From Bacteroidota bacterium (lineage in GTDB: Bacteria; Bacteroidota; Bacteroidia; Chitinophagales; Chitinophagaceae): 18,398 bases of DNA. Position numbers and translations under genes: made by a program. The stretch covers positions 1 through 18,398 of the forward strand of contig JAFAFV010000204.1 of the NCBI GenBank assembly GCA_023423285.1. The letters are read 5' to 3'. The notes beneath the pieces are model-generated. The model did not search any database and had not been told where the DNA came from. It was given only the letters and a program-made list of their open reading frames with translations. This document shows, one piece after another, positions 7,557 to 14,958 of this stretch. Every line of letters starts with the position of its first letter. Position 1 is the first letter of the stretch.

Positions 7557-8729
7557 TTAAAAATGAATTTGCGTATCGCGTGTTTGAATGGTTAATTCCT
7601 TTTTTTGGCTTTCTTCTACACGACCGATAACCTGTGCGTCTACGCCTAATGATTTGGCAATATTGATGATGTTATCGGCAGCTTTTTCATGGGTATAAAC
7701 TTCCATGCGGGTGCCCATATTAAATACTTGGTACATTTCCCGCGCATCGGCACCGCTTGCTTTTTGAATAATGCTGAAAATAACAGGGGGTTCAAATAAA
7801 TTATCTTTTACCACGCGCACATTTTCAGGCACATACTTCAGGCATTTTGTCTGCCCGCCTCCACTGCAATGAATCAGGCCGTTGATATCGCTAAAATGCT
7901 CCTGCAGCAAAATTTTTAGAACAGGTGCAAAAGTGCGGGTGGGGCTTAATAATAATTTCCCGATGTTGGTTTCAAAACCATCTACGGTAATGGCATCCGT
8001 CATTTTGTGGGGTCCAATGTACACCACATCTTCAGGCAATGATGATTCAAATGTTTCGGGAAAAGCCTTGGCATAGTGCTTCTGCAACACATCGTGCCGG
8101 GCGCTGGTGAGGCCGTTACTGGCTATGCCGCTGTTGTATTCTGTTTCATAATCGGATTTGCCGAATGAGGCAAATCCTACGATCACATCGCCTGGCGTTA
8201 TTTCTTCGTTGGTGATTAGTTTTGATTTTGGCCACCGCGCTGTCATCGTTCCGTTCACGGCTATGGTGCGCACCACATCGCCCACGTCGGCTGTTTCGCC
8301 ACCCATGTATGTAATATTTACTCCGTGGTTTTTCATTTCATCAAAAAACTGTTGGCTGCCGTTGATCACTTCACTCAACACTTCGGCGGGTATCAGTGTT
8401 TTGTTCCTGTCAATAGTGGAAGAAAAGATCAACTGATCGTAAATTCCCACGCAAAGCATATCATCCAGGTTCATCACAATCGCGTCCTGCGCGATGCCTT
8501 TCCATGCAGAAATATCGCCGGTCTCCTTCCAGTACAGGTATGCTAGTATGCTTTTAGTTCCGGCACCGTCGGCGTGCATTACGTTCACCCAATTATCATC
8601 GCCTACTAATATATCAGGATAAATTTTGCAAAAAGCTTTTTCGTACAGTCCTTTATCCAGCAGTCTGGTTGCCGCATGCACTTCTTCTTTTTGCGCAGAA
8701 ACGCCCCTTTTCGAATACAATGAATCCAT
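7557..8729 (-). CDS. purM: Phosphoribosylformylglycinamidine cyclo-ligase (AIR synthase)
   Basis: PurM converts FGAM plus ATP to 5-aminoimidazole ribonucleotide, the fifth step of de novo purine synthesis, in the cytoplasm. The 390-residue protein has the PurM/PurL-type ATP-binding fold. HADGAGTKS (52-60) corresponds to the DGVGTK loop, MNLDDMLCVG (86-95) to the NDxxxxGA region, and GGETADVGD (143-151) to the GGETAEM motif. IASNGLTSAR lies further on, and GGGQTKCLKYV is near the C-terminal domain. It is longer than E. coli PurM (about 345 residues) and is of the Bacteroidota type. No other purine gene is in the window. The stop lies 55 bases before sulP. The start is ATG at 8727-8729, with a 114-base divergent gap to the FUSC gene. 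No strong promoter was seen; TATCTTAG at 8754-8761 (minus) is a weak -7 candidate. Confidence 0.92.
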   Translation of the reverse strand: MDSLYSKRGVSAQKEEVHAATRLLDKGLYEKAFCKIYPDILVGDDNWVNVMHADGAGTKSILAYLYWKETGDISAWKGIAQDAIVMNLDDMLCVGIYDQLIFSSTIDRNKTLIPAEVLSEVINGSQQFFDEMKNHGVNITYMGGETADVGDVVRTIAVNGTMTARWPKSKLITNEEITPGDVIVGFASFGKSDYETEYNSGIASNGLTSARHDVLQKHYAKAFPETFESSLPEDVVYIGPHKMTDAITVDGFETNIGKLLLSPTRTFAPVLKILLQEHFSDINGLIHCSGGGQTKCLKYVPENVRVVKDNLFEPPVIFSIIQKASGADAREMYQVFNMGTRMEVYTHEKAADNIINIAKSLGVDAQVIGRVEESQKKELTIQTRDTQIHF

Positions 8730-8843
8730 TAGATGAATGATTGAAATGAGCTGCTAAGATAGGTAAATAATAAAAAGTGTATGGTCTGCTTGCGAGGTAG
8801 AAACATCATGTAGCTGCCAAACTAAATCTTTAACTTGCGAGCT

Positions 8844-10973
8844 ATGTTTTTGATCAAACGAATACTGGAAGATTTAAAAACCTGGTGGATTGATATTTTC
8901 TGGGAGCACCCTAATCGCTTGTGGGCTTTAAAAGTAACGGCAACTATAGCCCTAATGCTAATTCCCTGTGTGATAGCCGGAGAATATTTTATAGGCGCCA
9001 CGCTTAGCATGGGCGTGGTGGGCATAGCCCTTTCTGAAACGGATGTGCACCCCAAAAGCAGAGCCCTTTCTTTATCTGCCACGTTAATCGGCGTGCTGAT
9101 ATCCAGCGCCATTACCGAACTTTTAAAATTCGACCCCTTAATGCTAGGTATATGGCTTACTGTAATGCCATTTGCACTAACCATTATCGGCGGCATCAGC
9201 AGTCGTGTTCAGGGCGTAACGTTCGGTATCATTCTGGTAACAATTTATACCACGTTGGGTATGTACCTTGGTTATCCGTGGTATTATCAACCACTGCTAC
9301 TGCCTTTGGGTGGACTGTTTTATGGCATCGTATCATTGGCCATTCTTTATACACGGCCCTTTCGCCTGCTGGAAGAACAATTGGCCACAACGTTTGCCAA
9401 ATTGGGCGGATATTTTAAAGTGAAAGCGAAGTTTTTTCCCAGTAATACCCAAAGCCAGGAAAGCCTGCGCAACCAACTTGCGCTGCAAAATATTTCTGTG
9501 GTAGACCAGATAGAACTCTACAAAAACGATCTGAACCGTTTTAAAGAAACATCCGGCACCGCGTTTTCGACAAAGATTGATTCGTTCTACCGACTGTGGA
9601 TGGTGTTGCAGGAAATACACGAAAGGGCGGCATCCAGCCATGAAGAGTACGATTTACTTAGTGAAAAAACCGCCGGTAGTGAACTGATGATGGGCTTTGG
9701 CCAGATTCTTTCCACTATGGGTGATACCCTGCAGGCGTACTCACATTCCCTGCTAGATAATACCCCGTACACGCATCCTGTTTCATTAAAATGGGCCATT
9801 GCCGCCCAGCAAAAAATGGTGGCCACGCAGCAGGGAAACCCTCTGTACACATCGCTTACGTTGCTGATGAAAAACCTTACAGAGCTGGAACAACTTCTGC
9901 AAAATATACCTATGATCAGATCCGGTGAAATCTCTTATAAAATCAATTACAAAGGCAGGCCGGTAAGAGAATCGTTGAAAAATATTCTGGATCCCACGCA
10001 TCCGCGGTTCAGGTTTGCCACGCGCATGGCATTTTGTTTTTTGGCTGGCTACCTAGCCATTCATTTTTTAAAAATAGAAAACGGGTACTGGATCATTCTC
10101 ACCTCTTACCTGGTATGCCAGCAAACCTATAGTGCCACCCGGCAGCGGTTGCTTCACCGTGTTATGGGTACTTTTGCCGGAGTGATCTTAGGCGTGTTGC
10201 TGGCGCAGATACTTACTACCAAATCCGGCGAAGTGATCTTACTGCTTGGATCCATTTTTGCTTTTTTTGTTTGGGTAAAAACAAGGTACACGCGCGCCGT
10301 GATCTTCATCACCATTTTTGTACTGGCCTCATTTAATATACAGTTTCTACAGGGCGTGCCTGCTATGGGGCCGCGGCTGATTGATACCATTCTGGGTGCG
10401 CTGATTGTATTTGCAGCAGTGCGCTTTTTATGGCCCGACTGGCAATACAAACAATTGCCGGTGCTGCTGCTCACCGCCATTGAAAAGAATAAAAATTATT
10501 TTGACAGTGTTTATAATCTTGACGTGGACAAAGAAACCTATAACCACATCAGGCGGCGGGCGCATTATGCTGACAGTGCCCTTACAAGGGCTTGGCGTGG
10601 CATGCAGTTTGAACCAAAAAGTAAAAGAGGTTTTCAGCAAACTGCGTTTAACCTTACTTATCTCAACCACTCGCTCATTTCTTACATTTCGGCCTTTGGC
10701 ATACATGATTTTAAAACGCGGCTGACACCGGAGCTAAAAAACGTATACCGCCTCATCAGCAAGCTGCTGCAGCAAACCCTTGATGTGCTGGCCGGAACAG
10801 CAAGGCCTGATGAAACACGCATGGATCACAATGAACTGGAACTGGAAATTGAAAAACTGCAAAAAGAAGAAAGCCTGCCGGAAATGGAGTTATTTTTAAA
10901 CGTGGCACGGGTGGCCAAAGAACTATTAAATGAAGCGATTGATCTGTCAGCCAGTGTTTCTGCCAAAAGCTGA
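8844..10973 (+). CDS. FUSC-family inner-membrane protein (YccS/YhfK-like)
   Basis: About 709 residues with the duplicated FUSC layout. The first block of hydrophobic segments spans about residues 29-170. A soluble mostly helical region of about 215 residues follows. The second block (about 388-532) starts with RFATRMAFCFLAGYLAIHFL and contains GYWIILTSYLVCQQTYSATR and RVMGTFAGVILGVLL. It ends in a helical cytoplasmic tail (FEPKSKRGFQQTAFNLTYLN). The GYWI-T-x-VCQ.....TR..HR..GT..G pattern of the second block is the FUSC signature also found in aromatic acid efflux (AaeB) and YccS proteins. The substrate is unknown for this type. I chose ATG 8844 over TTG 8835 because ATG is the stronger start and only three residues differ. 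No accessory membrane-fusion gene is adjacent, so an AaeA/AaeB pump is unlikely. Confidence 0.85.
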   Translation: MFLIKRILEDLKTWWIDIFWEHPNRLWALKVTATIALMLIPCVIAGEYFIGATLSMGVVGIALSETDVHPKSRALSLSATLIGVLISSAITELLKFDPLMLGIWLTVMPFALTIIGGISSRVQGVTFGIILVTIYTTLGMYLGYPWYYQPLLLPLGGLFYGIVSLAILYTRPFRLLEEQLATTFAKLGGYFKVKAKFFPSNTQSQESLRNQLALQNISVVDQIELYKNDLNRFKETSGTAFSTKIDSFYRLWMVLQEIHERAASSHEEYDLLSEKTAGSELMMGFGQILSTMGDTLQAYSHSLLDNTPYTHPVSLKWAIAAQQKMVATQQGNPLYTSLTLLMKNLTELEQLLQNIPMIRSGEISYKINYKGRPVRESLKNILDPTHPRFRFATRMAFCFLAGYLAIHFLKIENGYWIILTSYLVCQQTYSATRQRLLHRVMGTFAGVILGVLLAQILTTKSGEVILLLGSIFAFFVWVKTRYTRAVIFITIFVLASFNIQFLQGVPAMGPRLIDTILGALIVFAAVRFLWPDWQYKQLPVLLLTAIEKNKNYFDSVYNLDVDKETYNHIRRRAHYADSALTRAWRGMQFEPKSKRGFQQTAFNLTYLNHSLISYISAFGIHDFKTRLTPELKNVYRLISKLLQQTLDVLAGTARPDETRMDHNELELEIEKLQKEESLPEMELFLNVARVAKELLNEAIDLSASVSAKS

Positions 10974-11144
10974 TGCGGTTAGCGCCCTGATAAAATAAGC
11001 CAATGATGAGAAATGGAAAATCATCTGGCCAATACGCACAATTGAGAAGTTTATTGCATCAAAAATGATATGCTGAAAGAGTTTCAGCGGGGCGGAAAAT
11101 AGGTTGAAGGCCGATAGATAAAAAACCGTTTCCTGTAACTATGG

Positions 11145-11849
11145 TTATTTTGTTTTAGTTGGGCGAACTTCTATTTTGCTGGGTAAAACATTTGAGTTCA
11201 TTTTTAATAAATCCACTACAATTTGCCCCAAGTCTGATGGTTGAATTTTCCATTCATCTGCATCATTAGGAATATGTTCGTTAAAATGAGAGGTAACTGA
11301 GCCAGGCATAATGGTCGTACATTTGATACCGTAATTCCGCAGATCCAACATTGCTGCCTGTGTAAAACCAACCACCCCAAATTTTGAGGCGTTATATCCG
11401 GCAGCCTGTGCAAAGAAATTTGTTCCGGCAAGCGAAGCAATTGAAATATAATATCCCTTAGTCTGTTTTAGTTGGTTAACGGTTGCTTTTAATGTATGAA
11501 ATACACCGGTAAGGTTGGTATCTATCATTGCATTCCAATCTTCCAGGGTTAATTCGTCAACGGGAGCAAATTTCCCTAAACCGGCATTGGCAATAACAAT
11601 ATCTAATTTTCCGTATGTTGCCACAATTTGCTCAACCGCCTTCACTTCATCATCAAAATCCCTTACATCAGCCTGTAAAGCCAATACATTTTGATTTCCT
11701 AAAGCTTGCTTTGCTTTTTCAACATCTTTCATGTTTCTGCCAGAAATGGCGATTTTAATCCCATTTTCAAGTAAAGCCCTGGCTATTCCAAAACCTATGC
11801 CTTTTGTCCCGCCTGTAATGTAGGCTATTTTGTTTTCTATATTCGTCAT
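11145..11849 (-). CDS. Short-chain dehydrogenase/reductase (SDR), classical type
   Basis: A 234-residue soluble NAD(P)-dependent oxidoreductase. The cofactor-binding TGGTKGIG is at residues 12-19, the acidic or basic cofactor selector region is SGRN (36-39), and DVRD is at 61-64. NAG is at 88-90, and the catalytic set is Asn112 (TNL), Ser139, Tyr152 and Lys156 (YNASK). ISGRN, with an Arg after the second strand, favours NADP(H). After the active site comes PGSVTSHF, the usual substrate-loop start. The family covers many substrates, including 3-ketoacyl-ACP, sugars and alcohols; nothing here fixes it. The start is ATG 11847-11849. A perfect TAnnTTTG element lies 47 bases upstream. It converges on the FUSC gene over 171 bases that hold no recognisable gene or strong terminator. 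Confidence 0.88.
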   Translation of the reverse strand: MTNIENKIAYITGGTKGIGFGIARALLENGIKIAISGRNMKDVEKAKQALGNQNVLALQADVRDFDDEVKAVEQIVATYGKLDIVIANAGLGKFAPVDELTLEDWNAMIDTNLTGVFHTLKATVNQLKQTKGYYISIASLAGTNFFAQAAGYNASKFGVVGFTQAAMLDLRNYGIKCTTIMPGSVTSHFNEHIPNDADEWKIQPSDLGQIVVDLLKMNSNVLPSKIEVRPTKTK

Positions 11850-11896
11850 AGTACAAAATGATTTAAAATTTTACCTCTTATTCACTTTTAAGATAG

Positions 11897-11904
11897 CAAA
11901 GATA
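11897..11904 (-). promoter_or_regulatory. Candidate -7 element for the SDR gene
   Basis: Read on the minus strand this is TATCTTTG, an exact match to the Bacteroidota TAnnTTTG element. It lies 47 bases upstream of the SDR start codon. No TTG/TTTG is found 17-23 bases further upstream, so the -33 element is missing or unusual. Confidence 0.4.
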
Positions 11905-12050
11905 GCACCTGCGTTAATACGTGAATGGCGGACTTAACCCAAAGCCTTACAGCAACTGCGTTGCCATAGCTTTATTGTTTCTCCGCATTTTTAAAACCAG
12001 CCTTCAAATGCTCCGAAACAGTAGAGCCTCCGTAAAAAAAGGGGGTTGAG

Positions 12051-12134
12051 TGCCCGGGACTGGATTCGAACCAGCACATCCTTGCGAATGCTGCCACCTG
12101 AAGACAGTGCGTCTACCAATTTCGCCACCCGGGC
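12051..12134 (-). tRNA. tRNA-Leu (CAG)
   Basis: An 84-base class II tRNA on the minus strand. The acceptor stem is GCCCGGG paired with CCCGGGC, with discriminator A (12051). The anticodon arm is CTGTC-TTCAGGT-GGCAG, giving anticodon CAG. The long variable arm CATTC-GCAA-GGATG pairs perfectly over 5 bases with a GCAA tetraloop, as leucine tRNAs require. The T arm is GCTGG-TTCGAAT-CCAGT. CCA is not encoded. The 3' flank has CCCCC then seven Ts, but I see no separate stem before it. Confidence 0.96.
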
Positions 12135-12141
12135 AGGGCTG

Positions 12142-12171
12142 CAAATATAAATGTTTTAAAATAGTAGCAAA
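12142..12171 (-). promoter_or_regulatory. Promoter of tRNA-Leu
   Basis: On the minus strand, TTTG (complement of 12168-12171), an 18-base spacer, then TATATTTG (complement of 12142-12149), an exact TAnnTTTG. Transcription would start at about 12135-12138, leaving only about 1-4 bases before the mature 5' end at 12134. Confidence 0.75.
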
Positions 12172-12301
12172 AGATAATTTTATCTTTAATCGCTACAATT
12201 TATAAGCATGAATAGCCATAATATTGTGCCTACAAACCAAATATTTTATAAAGCGGATATGATTAGTCTGCCCCAGAAAAATTAAACAAAAAAATAAAAA
12301 A

Positions 12302-12523
12302 ATGAAAAAAGTAATCATTAAAGTAGATCACAACGGGCGGGAATACGTAAGTATTGAAAAAGAGATGAGCGATGAATCAGCCGAAAAGCTAAAGGAATCT
12401 GTAGAAAGCATTGCACGGGGTAAGGGCGATTTTTTTAAGATTTCGGTAGATAAAGACTCCGTTACATTTTTTCCCAAAGAAGTGCTGCGCAACAGCATCA
12501 TTACATTTATAACTAAAGAATAA
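12302..12523 (+). CDS. Small hypothetical protein (73 aa)
   Basis: A 73-residue charged, soluble protein starting at ATG 12302 and ending at TAA 12521-12523. It reads as a compact alpha/beta unit: a strand (KKVIIKVD), a turn, an acidic helix (MSDESAEKLKESVESIARG), and two more strand-like stretches (FFKISVD and DSVTFFP). No signal peptide or membrane segment is visible and I do not recognise a family. The upstream region is very A-rich (AAAAAAATAAAAAA just before ATG) with no clear promoter element. It lies 114 bases before the M23 peptidase gene on the same strand. The coding periodicity looks natural, but a short length makes it less certain. Confidence 0.55.
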   Translation: MKKVIIKVDHNGREYVSIEKEMSDESAEKLKESVESIARGKGDFFKISVDKDSVTFFPKEVLRNSIITFITKE

Positions 12524-12637
12524 ATCACACGCTTGAAGTTTTACGATGAAAGTGTATAGAAGAATTTTGAACTATCATAAACATCATTTAACGCCTACAA
12601 TAGCATTACCAATACAGATGACTAATCAATAATTTTT

Positions 12638-13606
12638 ATGAAAACAATCCTGGCTTTTTTAATCTTTACACTCACGGCAAACTTTACGATTGCACAAACA
12701 GAAAAAGCAATTTATAAAACGGCTGCTGACAGCTTTGAAACCAACTATAATGCTAGCCGGTATGAAGCGATTTTTGCAAGTTTCTCACCGGAAATGCAGG
12801 CCGCATTACCACTTGCCCAAACAAAGGATTTTTTAAACGGATTGAAAAATCAGGCAGGTAATATTACTCATCGTGAATTCATAAAATATATAAAGACTTA
12901 CGCTTCTTATAAAACAACTTTTGAAAGGATGCTTTATGCAGTAAATATTTCTGTTGACGGCCAGTCTAAGATTAATGGCTTGTTTATTGAACCTTATAAG
13001 CCAGATAATCTTCCAAAGCCTGAAAGAAATACCTCAAAACTAATACTGCCTTTTAAAGAAGAATGGACCGTAGTTTGGGGTGGTGATACTAAAGAACTCA
13101 ATTATCACATAGAACATCAGGCTCAAAAAAACGCCTTCGACTTTGTGATTACAAATGAAAAAGGAAAATCATTTAAAACAAACGGAAAAACCAATGACGA
13201 TTATTATGCTTTTGGCAAAGAAATTATTGCTCCCTGTGATGGTGAAGTTGTGCTGGTGGTTGACGGCATTAAAGATAACATACCGGGTATGTCAAACCCC
13301 GTGTATGTTCCGGGTAATACGGTGATTTTAAAAACCGCACATAATGAGTATTTGTTTTTTGCTCATTTTAAACAACATTCAATTGTAGTAAAGCCGGGGC
13401 AAAAAGTAAAAACAGGACAACTTCTGGGGTTTTGCGGCAATTCCGGAAACTCTTCTGAACCGCATTTGCATTTTCATATTCAAAACGTAGAGGATATGAA
13501 TATAGCAACAGGTATAAAATGCTACTTCGATAAAATTCATGTAAACGCACAATCTAAAACTAACTACTCCCCTATTCAAAAAGATAAAATCAAAAATATT
13601 CAATAA
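12638..13606 (+). CDS. Secreted M23-family metallopeptidase with N-terminal DUF3887-like domain
   Basis: A 322-residue protein. The signal peptide covers residues 1-19 (KTILAFLIFTLTANFTIA, cleavage near Ala19-Gln20). Residues ~25-115 form a small alpha/beta domain of the kind (DUF3887-like) that often precedes secreted peptidases. The M23 (lysostaphin-like, zinc) domain spans about 138-310. The first zinc ligands are likely His157 in NYH and Asp168 in AFDF, in place of the usual HxxxD. AHF (His243) and PHLHFH (His276, His278) give the remaining ligands and catalytic histidine. GGDTKELNYH...QKNAFDF is the layout of the subgroup with NYHxxxxxQxxAxDF. Such enzymes cleave peptidoglycan cross-bridges or peptides in the envelope. 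The start is ATG 12638. The gene runs toward tRNA-Pro, with 51 bases before the terminator of that opposite-strand gene. Confidence 0.85.
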   Translation: MKTILAFLIFTLTANFTIAQTEKAIYKTAADSFETNYNASRYEAIFASFSPEMQAALPLAQTKDFLNGLKNQAGNITHREFIKYIKTYASYKTTFERMLYAVNISVDGQSKINGLFIEPYKPDNLPKPERNTSKLILPFKEEWTVVWGGDTKELNYHIEHQAQKNAFDFVITNEKGKSFKTNGKTNDDYYAFGKEIIAPCDGEVVLVVDGIKDNIPGMSNPVYVPGNTVILKTAHNEYLFFAHFKQHSIVVKPGQKVKTGQLLGFCGNSGNSSEPHLHFHIQNVEDMNIATGIKCYFDKIHVNAQSKTNYSPIQKDKIKNIQ

Positions 13607-13657
13607 TAAGCGACCTATGTTGTATGTTTCAGCCAGGCGGCATTTCGCGGAGAGCAC

Positions 13658-13691
13658 AAAAAAAGGAGAAACCATTGCTGATCTCTCCTTT
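13658..13691 (-). terminator. Intrinsic terminator after tRNA-Pro
   Basis: On the minus strand a perfect 8-base stem, AAAGGAGA (complement of 13684-13691) with TCTCCTTT (complement of 13662-13669), encloses a 14-base loop. A run of seven Ts follows (complement of 13658-13664, overlapping the stem end). It begins three bases after the tRNA-Pro 3' end. On the plus strand no T tract follows, so it is one-directional. Confidence 0.75.
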
Positions 13692-13693
13692 CG

Positions 13694-13767
13694 TCGGGAA
13701 GACAGGATTCGAACCTGCGACCCCCTGGTCCCAAACCAGGTGCGCTACCGGCCTGCGCTACTTCCCG
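13694..13767 (-). tRNA. tRNA-Pro (UGG)
   Basis: A 74-base tRNA on the minus strand. The acceptor stem is CGGGAAG paired with CTTCCCG, with discriminator A (13694). The anticodon arm is CCTGG-TTTGGGA-CCAGG, giving anticodon UGG. The T arm contains GTTCGAATCC. CCA is not encoded. It lies 72 bases after the NahK-like kinase, has its own promoter in that gap, and ends in the intrinsic terminator at 13658-13691. Confidence 0.96.
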
Positions 13768-13790
13768 GGCACTTTGAACCAAAGCGGGTG

Positions 13791-13822
13791 CAAATGTAAG
13801 GGATTTAACGAGAATAATCAAA
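13791..13822 (-). promoter_or_regulatory. Promoter of tRNA-Pro
   Basis: On the minus strand, TTTG (complement of 13819-13822), a 20-base spacer, then TACATTTG (complement of 13791-13798), an exact TAnnTTTG. The predicted start is near 13785, giving a leader of about 18 bases before the mature tRNA. Confidence 0.75.
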
Positions 13823-13839
13823 GAGAAAGAGATTGTTTT

Positions 13840-14889
13840 TTAAGAAGCTCCAGCGTAAGATTCCAGCACATCTTTTCTGGCAATCAGTTGTTGCAGCAGC
13901 CGTGTTTGATTGCCGGCACGCAGCAAATTATGGTTTTCATAAGCAGCACCGTAATAGAGGTCATTGTTCAAATGATCGGTAAGAAAACGCAGCGCCTGCA
14001 TGTAAATCATAAACAAACCCGAATAAAAAAAATAGCCTTTTTCGGTTTCGGTAAGCTCAAGTTCCATTTCTTCACGATAGCCTTTTACAATTGCTTTATA
14101 AAAATCATCGCGAATCTCAATTTTACCATAATCTTTTTCTTCTTCGCTTACTGGGCTTAAATACGTGCGCATCATATCGCCCACATCGCTTATAAAATAC
14201 CCCGCCATCACGGTATCCAGGTCAATCACGCAAATACCTTTGTTATCTTCATCAAAAAGCACATTGCTGATTTTGGTATCATGATGCGTTACACGCAGTT
14301 TGAATTCTGGATTGGCTTTAATGGCCTCGTATTCGCCGGCAATGTAAATGTATTGATTCAGGTTTTCGATCAGTTCGCTGCTTTGCCTGATGCGCTGCGG
14401 ATTGCCCTGTTGCAGCGCTTCCTGGTATTGCCTGAATCGCAGCGACAGATCGTGAAACGCAGGAAGCGTTACTTTGATCTTACTGATGTCTATACCGGAT
14501 AGCAGCCGGGTAAACCTGCCAAACTGCCGCGCAGCTTCATAAGCCTGCTCGCGCGTGGCCACTACATCAAATGAGCGGCTGTTTTTTACAAATGGGTATA
14601 TTCTGTAATACGAATTGTCCAATTTTACCAACCCCTCACCGCTGAGCGTTTTTTGTGGAGCAGTAAATAAATAGTTTGAATTGGTTTGTTTCAGATAGCA
14701 ATCTATCAGTTCCAAATTGTCAGCAATATGTTCAGGTTTTTTAAATACCGATGTATTCACTTTTTGCAGGATATACTTCTCATCTTCCTTTTCAATCAAC
14801 CAGGTTTTATTTATCAGGCCACTGCCATATTTTTCTACACGATAGCCGTTACCGCTAAAACCATACTCCTTCAAAACTTCATTGATCAT
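13840..14889 (-). CDS. NahK-like N-acetylhexosamine 1-kinase (APH superfamily)
   Basis: A 349-residue cytoplasmic kinase with the APH/choline-kinase fold. YGSGLINKTWLI (21-32) forms the nucleotide loop and ILQKVN (40-45) carries the conserved Lys. VTHHDTKISNVLF (200-212) is the catalytic loop with Asp204 and Asn209, and VIDLDTVMAG (221-230) gives the metal-binding Asp223. The HxDTKxxNVxxD...VIDLDTVMxG combination is that of N-acetylhexosamine 1-kinases such as Bifidobacterium NahK, which form GlcNAc-1-P or GalNAc-1-P. Homologues have been mislabelled mucin desulfatase or aminoglycoside phosphotransferase. No NahK-type partner (GNB/LNB phosphorylase) is nearby, so the substrate is inferred. 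The start ATG 14887-14889 is 69 bases after the LacI-family gene, and a candidate operator sits in that gap. It may be co-transcribed with the regulator. Confidence 0.78.
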   Translation of the reverse strand: MINEVLKEYGFSGNGYRVEKYGSGLINKTWLIEKEDEKYILQKVNTSVFKKPEHIADNLELIDCYLKQTNSNYLFTAPQKTLSGEGLVKLDNSYYRIYPFVKNSRSFDVVATREQAYEAARQFGRFTRLLSGIDISKIKVTLPAFHDLSLRFRQYQEALQQGNPQRIRQSSELIENLNQYIYIAGEYEAIKANPEFKLRVTHHDTKISNVLFDEDNKGICVIDLDTVMAGYFISDVGDMMRTYLSPVSEEEKDYGKIEIRDDFYKAIVKGYREEMELELTETEKGYFFYSGLFMIYMQALRFLTDHLNNDLYYGAAYENHNLLRAGNQTRLLQQLIARKDVLESYAGAS

Positions 14890-14941
14890 GGCAAATTAAA
14901 TTTCCTCTAAAGTTAAAGTAACAGTGAAAAACTTTTGAGCG

Positions 14942-14951
14942 CAACCGTTTG
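14942..14951. promoter_or_regulatory. Candidate LacI-type operator upstream of the NahK-like gene
   Basis: CAACCGTTTG is a CAA-n-CG-n-TTG inverted repeat with the central CpG that LacI/GalR-family proteins prefer. It lies in the 69-base gap between the LacI-family gene and the kinase, about 53-62 bases upstream of the kinase start. No second copy was found upstream of other genes in the window. Confidence 0.35.
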
Positions 14952-14958
14952 TACTATT

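Noticed and set aside
8789..8841. Direct repeat CTTGCGAG at 8789-8796 and 8834-8841 before the FUSC gene
   Set aside because: Eight bases, two copies, one of them running into the start region. No symmetry or further copies support a binding site.
8835..8843. TTG at 8835 as the FUSC start
   Set aside because: It adds only three residues, and the ATG at 8844 is the better start codon with no Shine-Dalgarno support for either.
11110..11150. AACC...GGTT hairpin between the convergent FUSC and SDR genes as a terminator
   Set aside because: The stem is only four bases with a long loop; too weak to call.
12049..13773. An 11-base inverted repeat, AGTGCCCGGGA, at 12049-12059 and 13763-13773, touching both tRNA genes and possibly bounding an inserted segment
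   Set aside because: Its core is the CCCGGG palindrome contributed by tRNA stems, and no integrase or other mobility gene lies between the copies. Chance plus tRNA conservation explains it.
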